From Pelomonas sp. Root1237 (GTDB taxonomy: Bacteria; Pseudomonadota; Gammaproteobacteria; Burkholderiales; Burkholderiaceae_C): a stretch of 64,000 nt of DNA. Made by a program: the position numbers and the translations under genes. The DNA is taken from contig NZ_LMDK01000021.1 of NCBI RefSeq assembly GCF_001425055.1, positions 62,001 to 126,000 on the forward strand. The letters are read 5' to 3'. Under the pieces are notes generated by a model. It was not told the origin of the DNA and searched no databases. It was given only the letters and a program-made list of their open reading frames with translations. Numbering within the stretch: position 1 is the first letter of the stretch; each line of letters begins with the position of its first letter. Below, piece by piece: positions 16,398 through 22,910 of the stretch.

Positions 16398-18344
16398 ATG
16401 TTCAGGCTCTCACTCCAACGGAGACTGCTCGGCGTCACGATGTTGACGGCCCTGGTCGCGTTGCTTGTCGCGCTGGGCGCGATGGTGGCCTATGACCTGA
16501 AGTCCTATCACGAAGGCTGGGTGGCTGATCTCAAGGCCCAGGCCGAGCTGCTCGGCCATTCGACGGCGCCGGCACTGGAGTTCGACGACGTCAAGGTGGC
16601 CAGCGAGAACCTTGCGCTGCTGCGCCTGCAGCCGCGCGTGCGTGCCGCCGCCATCTACGGCGCCCAGGGCGAGCGCTTCGCCTCCTACACGGCCGCGGGC
16701 GCCGACGCGCCGCTGCCCGCGCATGCTGAAAAGCAGGGCGTGCACCGTGCCGACCGCGACATCGCCGTCGCCCTGCCCATCGTGCAGGACGGGCGCGCCA
16801 TCGGCAGCGTCTATCTGCGCGCCGAGTACGCGCTGCATGACCGCGTGCTGACCTATCTCGGCATCGCCGCGGTGGTCGCCCTGGCCGCGCTGGGCATCGC
16901 TTTCCTGTTTTCCATGCGGCTGCAGCGCGCCGTGGTGCAGCCCATCCTCGCCATCAGCGATGTGGCCCGCGACGTCATGCAGCGCCAGGACTATTCGCGC
17001 CGGGCCGCCAAGATGACCGACGACGAGGTCGGCGTGCTGGCCGATTCCTTCAACGGCATGCTCGGTGAGATCGAGAAGCACGCCCAGGAAGTCATGCGGC
17101 TCAACGAGCAGCTGGAAGCGCGCGTGCACGAGCGCACCGCCCAGCTCGAGACCTCCAATGAGGACTTGCGGCTCGCCACCGCCGTGGCCGAGAAGGCCAA
17201 CCGCGCGAAGTCGGAATTCCTGTCCAGCATGAGCCACGAGCTGCGCACGCCGCTGAACGCCATCATCGGTTTCGGCCAACTGCTGGGCACCAACATCGCT
17301 GACGCCAAGCCCGAGCGGCGCCAGGAGTTCGTCGACCACATCGTCGGCGCCGGCAAGCATCTGCTGACGCTGATCAACGAGATCCTCAACCTCGCGCGCA
17401 TCGAGAGCGGCCATGTGGAGCTGTCGGTCGAGCCGGTACCGCTGGATGATGTGCTGTCCGAGTGCCGCAAGATGATCGAGCCGATGGCCAGCCAGCGCGC
17501 CATCGCCACCCAGTTCGTCAACAGCAGCGGCTGCGTGGCGCTGGCCGACCGCATGCGGCTCAAGCAGGTGGTGCTCAACCTCGTCAGCAACGCCATCAAG
17601 TACAACCGCCCCGGCGGCTCGGTGCGCGTGGACTGCGACCGGTTCAATGCCGGGCATGTGCGCATCTCGGTGAAGGACACCGGCGCTGGGCTCCAGCCCG
17701 AGCAGGTCGAGGCGCTGTTCCAGCCCTTCAACCGCCTCGGCCAGGAGGGCGGCCCCGAGCAAGGCACCGGCATCGGCCTGGTCGTCACCCAGCGCCTGGT
17801 CGAGCTGATGGGCGGCCAGATCGGCGTGCACAGTGTGCCCGGCGAGGGCAGCGTGTTCTGGGTCGACCTGCGGGCCAGCGAACTCCCCGCTGTGCCGCAC
17901 GCCGAAACTGACTGGGGCGACCTGGCCAGCCTGACGGCCGCGCCGCGTGAGGGCGAGGCGCCAGCCACCGTGCTCTATGTGGAAGACAACCCCGCCAGCC
18001 GCCAGCTCGTCGAGGAGCTGCTGGCCGCACGCGGCGACATCCGGCTGCTGACGGCGCCCGACGGCCAGCGCGGGGTCGAGATGGCCCGGCAATATGTGCC
18101 CGACGTCATCCTGATGGACAACAACATGCCGCGCATGACCGGGCGCGAGGCCCAGTCCATCCTGCACATGGACCCGCGAACAGCCCATATCCCCATCATC
18201 GCGCTGACCGCCAACGCCATGCCCGATGCCGCGGTGGCGGGCCTGGCCGCAGGCTTCTTCCGCTACCTGACCAAGCCGCTGGAGCCGCGGCGGCTGCTGG
18301 AGGCGCTGGACAGCGCGCTGGCCACCGCGCGGGCGCGACGCTAG
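16398..18344 (+). CDS. Hybrid sensor histidine kinase with C-terminal receiver domain
   Basis: 648 residues. Two membrane helices (about 8-32 and 153-173) flank a periplasmic CHASE8-like sensor region; then comes a HAMP segment and a coiled coil. The dimerisation domain carries the phospho-accepting His280 (SHELRTPLN), followed by the ATPase domain (N-box NLVSNAIKYN, G1 DTGAGL, G2 GTGIGLVV). A receiver domain at about 530-648 has acidic residues in YVEDN, the phosphorylatable Asp574 (ILMDNNMP) and the conserved Lys in YLTKP. It starts on the base after the YfiR-like stop. No separate output regulator is encoded nearby. Confidence 0.92.
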   Translation: MFRLSLQRRLLGVTMLTALVALLVALGAMVAYDLKSYHEGWVADLKAQAELLGHSTAPALEFDDVKVASENLALLRLQPRVRAAAIYGAQGERFASYTAAGADAPLPAHAEKQGVHRADRDIAVALPIVQDGRAIGSVYLRAEYALHDRVLTYLGIAAVVALAALGIAFLFSMRLQRAVVQPILAISDVARDVMQRQDYSRRAAKMTDDEVGVLADSFNGMLGEIEKHAQEVMRLNEQLEARVHERTAQLETSNEDLRLATAVAEKANRAKSEFLSSMSHELRTPLNAIIGFGQLLGTNIADAKPERRQEFVDHIVGAGKHLLTLINEILNLARIESGHVELSVEPVPLDDVLSECRKMIEPMASQRAIATQFVNSSGCVALADRMRLKQVVLNLVSNAIKYNRPGGSVRVDCDRFNAGHVRISVKDTGAGLQPEQVEALFQPFNRLGQEGGPEQGTGIGLVVTQRLVELMGGQIGVHSVPGEGSVFWVDLRASELPAVPHAETDWGDLASLTAAPREGEAPATVLYVEDNPASRQLVEELLAARGDIRLLTAPDGQRGVEMARQYVPDVILMDNNMPRMTGREAQSILHMDPRTAHIPIIALTANAMPDAAVAGLAAGFFRYLTKPLEPRRLLEALDSALATARARR

Positions 18345-18475
18345 ACGCCTGCCGCGGGTTTCTGCTGCTGATCGCGAAAGCGCCGCTGAGCCAGCACCAG
18401 CATGCGGGCGAAGGAGACGACCGGGCGCGGCTGCGGCTGCGGCCGCGGAACCGTGGGCAGGGGCAAGGTGTTCAT
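18341..18475 (-). CDS. Possible small Pro/Arg-rich protein
   Basis: A 44-residue reading frame (MNTLPLPTVPRPQPQPRP...) lies 18 bases after the thioredoxin-fold gene on the same strand, with GAGGA about 8 bases before its ATG. Its stop overlaps the convergent kinase stop. It is basic and rich in Pro at the start, with a short amphipathic stretch FARMLVLAQRRFRDQQQ. No family is recognised. It could be a real small protein or a chance frame. Confidence 0.4.
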   Translation of the reverse strand: MNTLPLPTVPRPQPQPRPVVSFARMLVLAQRRFRDQQQKPAAGV

Positions 18476-18493
18476 CTGAAGTCCTCAGTGAAG

Positions 18494-19495
18494 TCAACCG
18501 AAGGTGAAGGCATAGGCGCGGGCGCCGGGTGCATCGAAGCGGATCTCGAACGTGCGTGCGCGCACCGGGCCTCGCTGGCGCACCAGCTGATAGAGGCGCT
18601 CGCCACTGGCCAGGCCGCGGCCGTCGGCGCCCACGTCCAGGCCCGCGTCGGTGCCAGGCGGCTGGCCGTCGAGGGTGATGCGGAATGGCAGCGGCTTGCC
18701 GTCAGTTGCGGGACCAAGCACGAGGTGCAGGTCGCGCGCTTGAAAGCGCAGCGCCACGCTGCCGCTGTCGCCCGACAGCTCGGCGTACTCGGGGCGCACG
18801 GTCCAGTCGCCGGCCAGCGACCACTCATTGAGCCGGGGGGTGCCACCGGCATAGCGCTTGAGGCGGTCGGGCAGGATGCCGCGGGCTGCACCGTGCCCAT
18901 GGCCGAGATAGGTCTCGGGTGAGCGCACATTGGCGATGTCGGGCGCCAGGCCGATGCCGGTCGCCGCAACCTGGGCCATGCCCGCCTCCGGCGCCTTGCC
19001 AGCCTCGCGCAGCAGCTCGCGGATGACCCGCTCGGCGCGCTCATAGTCGCCCTCGCCGAGCTGCTGGTGGCGCACGCGGCCCTGGGCGTCAACGAAATAC
19101 AGCGCGGGCCAGGCCTGGTTGCCAAAGGCGCGCCAGATGGTGAAGTCGTTGTCGAGCACGATGGGGTAGTCGAGCTTTCCTTCCATCGCGGCCTGGCGCA
19201 CGCGCTTCACATCGCGCTCGAAGCCGAACTCAGGCGCATGCACGCCGACGACGACCAGGCCCTGGGGGCCGTATTTCTGCGACCAGGCGCGCAAGTACGG
19301 CAGGGTGCGCTGGCAGTTGATGCAGGAATAGGTCCAGAAGTCGACCAGCACGACCTTGCCGCGCAGGCCGGCGAGTGCCAGCGGCGGTGAGTTGATCCAT
19401 TCGCCGCCACCGTCCAGGCGCGGGTCGGCCGAGGCGTGAGCGGTCATGAACAGGGCGAGCGCGGCGGCGACGGAGAGCCTTCTGGCGAAGTTCAT
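18494..19495 (-). CDS. Thioredoxin-fold protein with C-terminal DipZ-like domain
   Basis: 333 residues with a signal peptide (VAAALALFMTAHASA). Residues about 30-165 are a thioredoxin domain of the TlpA/DipZ type: LRGKVVLVDFWTYSCINCQR with the redox motif CINC, then GVHAPEFGFERDV and FVDAQGRVRHQQLGEGDYE. The C-terminal 150 residues resemble the beta-sandwich at the end of DipZ proteins (SPETYLGHG, then strands to the end). It is a soluble periplasmic protein lacking the membrane part of DipZ. It is divergent from a TetR regulator with a palindrome between them, so it is probably inducible. Confidence 0.86.
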   Translation of the reverse strand: MNFARRLSVAAALALFMTAHASADPRLDGGGEWINSPPLALAGLRGKVVLVDFWTYSCINCQRTLPYLRAWSQKYGPQGLVVVGVHAPEFGFERDVKRVRQAAMEGKLDYPIVLDNDFTIWRAFGNQAWPALYFVDAQGRVRHQQLGEGDYERAERVIRELLREAGKAPEAGMAQVAATGIGLAPDIANVRSPETYLGHGHGAARGILPDRLKRYAGGTPRLNEWSLAGDWTVRPEYAELSGDSGSVALRFQARDLHLVLGPATDGKPLPFRITLDGQPPGTDAGLDVGADGRGLASGERLYQLVRQRGPVRARTFEIRFDAPGARAYAFTFG

Positions 19496-19539
19496 GACGT
19501 GGAACTGCGGGTTGCGAAATCGATGGCGTTCATTATTAT

Positions 19540-19553
19540 TGACCGATCGTTCA
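19540..19553. promoter_or_regulatory. TetR-type operator between thioredoxin-fold and tetR genes
   Basis: TGACCGATCGTTCA reads as TGA-(C/A)-CGATCG-(T/G)-TCA, a near-perfect 14-bp palindrome centred on CGATCG, in an AT-rich stretch. It lies 21 bases before the tetR start and 45 bases before the divergent start, well placed to repress both. Confidence 0.7.
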
Positions 19554-19573
19554 AAAACAAGTCCAATTCATTC

Positions 19574-20170
19574 ATGGCAAGACCTTCCGAATTCGACAGG
19601 GACGAAGTCCTCCACCGCGCGATGGAGGTGTTCTGGTGCCAGGGCTTCGAGGCGACGGGCATGCCCCACCTCGTCGAGGCCATGGGCATCGGCCGTCAAA
19701 GCCTCTACAACGCCTTCGAGAGCAAGCGCGGCCTCTTCCTGGAGGCTCTGCGCCTTTACCAGGCCGAGCGCGCCAAGTCGCTGCAGAAGGTGCTGGCATC
19801 CGCGCCCTCGCCGCTGGCCGGCATCGAGACGCTGCTGACGTCCATCGCCACCTCCAGCGGCGTGGCGCGCACGCGCGGCTGCATGTCGGTCAACACCGCC
19901 GCCGAGATCGGCACCAGTGACGAAGAGGTCGCCGCCATCCTGCGCGAGGGCGCTAGGCGCTCCAAGGCCGACGTCGCCGCCGCGCTGGCGCAGGCCAAGC
20001 AGCAGGGCGAACTGCCGCCCAGCCTCGACGAGACCGCTGCCGCCGACTTCGTGCTGACCGTCATGCGTGGCTTGCGCCTGAGCGCCAAGGCGGGCGCCAG
20101 CGTCACCGAGACCCGCAATGTCGTGCGCATGGCTCTGTCGGCCTTGCGCCACTTCCAGGCCGAGGCCTGA
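19574..20170 (+). CDS. TetR/AcrR-family transcriptional regulator
   Basis: 198 residues from the ATG at 19574 (MARPSEFDRDEVLHRAMEVF). The N-terminal helix-turn-helix (GFEATGMPHLVEAMGIGRQS followed by LYNAFESKRGLF) is typical of the TetR family. The C-terminal ligand-binding part includes TRGCMSVNTAAEIG, seen in the TetR_C subgroup close to YcdC/AcrR types. A longer in-frame reading upstream crosses the operator and was rejected. Target is probably itself and the divergent thioredoxin-fold gene. Confidence 0.9.
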   Translation: MARPSEFDRDEVLHRAMEVFWCQGFEATGMPHLVEAMGIGRQSLYNAFESKRGLFLEALRLYQAERAKSLQKVLASAPSPLAGIETLLTSIATSSGVARTRGCMSVNTAAEIGTSDEEVAAILREGARRSKADVAAALAQAKQQGELPPSLDETAAADFVLTVMRGLRLSAKAGASVTETRNVVRMALSALRHFQAEA

Positions 20171-20192
20171 TCCAGCCACAAGCCCCGGCACC

Positions 20193-20359
20193 ATGCGCGC
20201 CATCGAGAAAGTCGTCTACACGGCCCATACCCACACCGCCGGAGGCCGCGATGGCTGGGGCAAGTCCAGCGATGGCCAGCCTTTGACGGCGCCCACCAGC
20301 TCTGCCCCCACTCCCATGCGACGCGGGGCAATATCGACCTGCGCTTCGAGGTTCTCTAA
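20193..20359 (+). pseudogene. ohr: Remnant of an organic hydroperoxide resistance gene (Ohr/OsmC family), internal deletion
   Basis: From the ATG at 20193 the reading MRAIEKVVYTAHTHTAGGRD...SSDG matches the N-terminus of Ohr proteins (IEKVLYTAHATATGGRDG...SSDG). In another frame, from about 20276 to the TAA at 20357-20359, GAHQLCPHSHATRGNIDLRF matches the Ohr C-terminus (AHxVCPYSNATRGNIDV). Ohr is about 140 residues; here the middle 90 or so, including the first catalytic Cys, are gone and the ends are joined out of frame near 20275-20285. The product cannot be an active peroxidase. Confidence 0.82.
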
Positions 20360-21258
20360 GTCGCCAGCAGGTAGTCCACGAAGCACCTCACCCGCAGCGG
20401 CACATGCCGCTGATGCGGGTAGAGCAAGTTGAAGGGTCGCGAGCGGCCGCCGAAGGGCTTCAGCAGCTCGACGAGGCGGCCCTGGCGCAGCTCTTCCTCC
20501 ACCGTGAAGCGATAGGCCTGGAAGATGCCGGCGCCGTGGCGAGCCAAGGTCACGCCGGCCAGCACATCGTCGGAGCAGCTGGTGCCGCCGGTGGTCTGGC
20601 GTTCGGCGTCCTTGCCGTCGACACGGAACAACCAGGGAATGGTGCGGCCACTGCTGGGCAGCTCGAACTGGATGCAGTCGTGCTGCGCCAGCTCGTCGAG
20701 TGACTGCGGCTCGCCACGCCGGCGCAGATAGTCGGGCGCGGCGACGAGCAACAGCTCGGCGTCCTCCAGGTGCCGCGCGATCAACGTCGAGTCGGCTGGC
20801 GCGCGCACGCGCACGGCGAGGTCATAGCCCTCGGCCGCGAAGTCGATGTTGCGGTTGCTGACGTGCACATCCACGCGGATCTCCGGGTAGCGCTCGCGGA
20901 AGGCCGGCAGGCGCGGCAGCAGGCGGTGGTGGCCATAGGTCGTCGGCACGCTGATGCGCAGCAGGCCGCTCGGCGCCGCCTGCCGGCCGCTGACCTCGCG
21001 CTCGGCCTCCATCAGCTGGTTCAGCACCTGGCGGCATTGCTCGTAATAGGCCTGGCCCGCGTCGGTGAGGCGGATCTGCCGCGTCGTGCGCACGAACAGG
21101 CGCACGCCCAACCTCTCTTCGAGGCGCGCCACCGTGCGGCTGACAGCCGCCGGCGTCACGCCCGCCGCCGTAGCCGCCGCCGTGAAGCCGCCCAGCTCCG
21201 CCGCCGCGCAGAAGAGCTCCAGGCTGCCCAGCATCAGGTCGTCGAATTGCCGATTCAT
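20356..21258 (-). CDS. LysR-family transcriptional regulator
   Basis: 300 residues, the usual LysR length. N-terminal winged helix: LELFCAAAELGGFTAAATAA, VTPAAVSRTVARLEERLGVR, LFVRTTRQIRLTDAG. The rest is the two-lobed effector domain of the PBP2_CrgA-like group (LRISVPTTYGHHRLLP, LAVRVRAPADSTL, FQAYRFTVEEEL). It is divergent from the SDR-NTF2-tautomerase operon with a 99-bp gap and is the likely regulator of that operon. Confidence 0.92.
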   Translation of the reverse strand: MNRQFDDLMLGSLELFCAAAELGGFTAAATAAGVTPAAVSRTVARLEERLGVRLFVRTTRQIRLTDAGQAYYEQCRQVLNQLMEAEREVSGRQAAPSGLLRISVPTTYGHHRLLPRLPAFRERYPEIRVDVHVSNRNIDFAAEGYDLAVRVRAPADSTLIARHLEDAELLLVAAPDYLRRRGEPQSLDELAQHDCIQFELPSSGRTIPWLFRVDGKDAERQTTGGTSCSDDVLAGVTLARHGAGIFQAYRFTVEEELRQGRLVELLKPFGGRSRPFNLLYPHQRHVPLRVRCFVDYLLAT

Positions 21259-21357
21259 GCCATCACATCATGTAAATACTGAAGTGGCCAGGATCTTATT
21301 TATTGATCACGACGTCGCCAATAGATTTGAGTCCATCGCAACCCAATGGAGTCATCC

Positions 21358-22095
21358 ATGAACCACTCTCCTCGCACCGTCATCGTCACCGGCGCCTCCA
21401 GCGGCATCGGTCTGGCCATCGCTGCCGCCTTCCTGAAGCAGGGCGACAACGTCGTCGCCAACGGCCGCAACGCCGAGCGCCTGCAGCAGGCCGCCGTCGA
21501 ACTCGGCAAGCCCGACAACCTGCTCACCGTCGCCGGCGACGTGGCCGACCCGGCCACCGGCACCCGCCTCGTACAGGCGGCCATCGAACGCTTCGGCCGC
21601 GTCGACGTGCTCGTCAACAACGCCGGCATCTTCAACGCCAAGCCCTTTGTCGACTACACGCCGGCCGAGCTGGATGCCCTCGTCGACACCAACCTCAAGG
21701 GCTTTGTCTACCCGTCGCAGGCCGCGGCCCGCCACATGGTGGAGCGCAAGGCCGGCCACATCATCAACATCACGGCCGCCATCGCGTCGCAACCCATCCA
21801 GGGCGTGCCAGCGGTGTTGCCGGTGCTGATCAAGGGCGGCATCAACCACGCCACCCGAGCCCTGGCGCTGGAGCTGGCACCGCACAACGTGCAGGTAGCC
21901 GCCGTTGCACCCGGCATCGTCGACACGCCGATGTACACGGCCGACATGCATGGCTTTTTGAACACGCTGCAGCCGGCCGGCCGCATCGCAACCGTGCAGG
22001 AGATTGCCGATGCGGTGCTCTATCTCGCCGGCGCGGCCTTCACGACCGGCGTCGTGCTGCCCGTGGATGGCGGCATGAGCTCCGGCAAATGGTGA
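21358..22095 (+). CDS. SDR-family protein lacking the catalytic tyrosine
   Basis: 245 residues from the ATG at 21358 (MNHSPRTVIVTGASSGIG). Cofactor motifs are intact (TGASSGIG at 11-18, NNAG at 87-90, APGIVDTPMY). In the active-site helix, Lys159 is present (LPVLIKGGINHATR) but the position four residues before it, normally Tyr, is Pro155. Either the chemistry is altered or the protein acts in another way. It is the first gene of a three-gene operon with an NTF2-like and a tautomerase gene. The adjacent divergent LysR probably controls it. Confidence 0.9.
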   Translation: MNHSPRTVIVTGASSGIGLAIAAAFLKQGDNVVANGRNAERLQQAAVELGKPDNLLTVAGDVADPATGTRLVQAAIERFGRVDVLVNNAGIFNAKPFVDYTPAELDALVDTNLKGFVYPSQAAARHMVERKAGHIINITAAIASQPIQGVPAVLPVLIKGGINHATRALALELAPHNVQVAAVAPGIVDTPMYTADMHGFLNTLQPAGRIATVQEIADAVLYLAGAAFTTGVVLPVDGGMSSGKW

Positions 22096-22099
22096 TGCC

Positions 22100-22465
22100 A
22101 TGACCGACCGCGAAGAACTGCTGGCGCTGCTGCAGCGCTATTTCGACGGCCTCTACCGTGGCGATGTGGATCTGCTCGCGCAGGTCTTCCACTCGCAGGC
22201 GCGGCTCTACGGCGAGGTCAGCGGCCAGGTGCTGCTGCGCGACGTCGAGCCCTATCTGCAGGTGGTGGCCAAGCGGGCCAGCCCGCAAAGCCAGGGCGAG
22301 ACCCAGCGCATGCAATTGCAGGCCCTGCGCATCGACGGCTCGGTCGCGCTGGCGACGGCGCGCTGCCAGATGCTGGGCTTCGACTACCTGGACCAGCTCA
22401 GCCTGCTCAAGGATGGCGGCCGCTGGTCCATCGTTGCCAAGCTCTATACCCATCAGGAGACCTGA
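22100..22465 (+). CDS. NTF2-like (SnoaL/lumazine-binding type) protein
   Basis: 121 residues, starting 4 bases after the SDR stop. The sequence has the NTF2-like pattern: an N-terminal helix (REELLALLQRYFDGLYRGD), LLAQVFHSQARLYGE, a central helix, and paired C-terminal strands (DQLSLLKDGGRWSIVAKLYT). It fits the putative lumazine-binding/SnoaL_4 subgroup, often small isomerases or ligand-binding proteins. Its place in an operon with an SDR and a tautomerase suggests a shared small-molecule pathway. Confidence 0.87.
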   Translation: MTDREELLALLQRYFDGLYRGDVDLLAQVFHSQARLYGEVSGQVLLRDVEPYLQVVAKRASPQSQGETQRMQLQALRIDGSVALATARCQMLGFDYLDQLSLLKDGGRWSIVAKLYTHQET

Positions 22466-22467
22466 CC

Positions 22468-22689
22468 GTGCCCTACATCCGCATCGAGATCACCCGCGAA
22501 GGCGTGACGCTGGATCAAAAGAAGCAATTGATTGCCGAGGCGACCGACCTGATGGTCCGCGTGCTGAACAAGGATCCGGCGGCCACCTTCGTCGTCATCG
22601 ACGAGGTCGACACCGACAACTGGGGCGTTGCCGGCCGCACCGTCACCGAGCTCCGGCACGAGCGGGCGGCGGTGCCAATAAAAAGATGA
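22468..22689 (+). CDS. 4-oxalocrotonate tautomerase-family protein
   Basis: 73 residues from a GTG start directly followed by Pro, so that removal of fMet would expose the catalytic Pro1 (M)PYIRIEITREGVTLDQKK. The remaining pattern (LIAEATDLMVRVLNKDPAAT, VVIDEVDTDNWGVAGRTV) is typical of the small-tautomerase family, which works as a hexamer on enol/keto acids. It overlaps the operon spacing: 2 bases after the NTF2-like stop. Substrate unknown. Confidence 0.9.
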   Translation: MPYIRIEITREGVTLDQKKQLIAEATDLMVRVLNKDPAATFVVIDEVDTDNWGVAGRTVTELRHERAAVPIKR

Positions 22690-22774
22690 GGGCGCTCGCC
22701 ATCGGCCGGCGAGGACCCTCATCGAAACACCAGCGGGCCACACCCGGACCACTGGCGGAGACACAGGCGATGAA

Positions 22775-22897
22775 TCAGAAGCTGGCGCGCAGACCCACCT
22801 GGCAAGTGCGACCCGGCTCGCAGAGCGCGTACGGCGCGTTGGCCAACTGGAAGCTGGTGCGCTGCGAGGCGCGGGTCAGGTGGACGACGCCGAACAT
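22775..22897 (-). pseudogene. C-terminal fragment of a TonB-dependent receptor
   Basis: A 40-residue frame, MFGVVHLTRASQRTSFQLAN then APYALCEPGRTCQVGLRASF, ends with the pattern of a receptor C-terminus (pair of barrel strands, xxPGRTxQxxxxxxF). It lies 14 bp beyond the stop of the intact receptor gene on the same strand, whose own end reads DPGRTYQLTAQMKF. The rest of this second receptor is absent, so it is probably a relic of recombination between receptor genes. Confidence 0.6.
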
Positions 22898-22910
22898 GGC
22901 CTGCCTCTGG

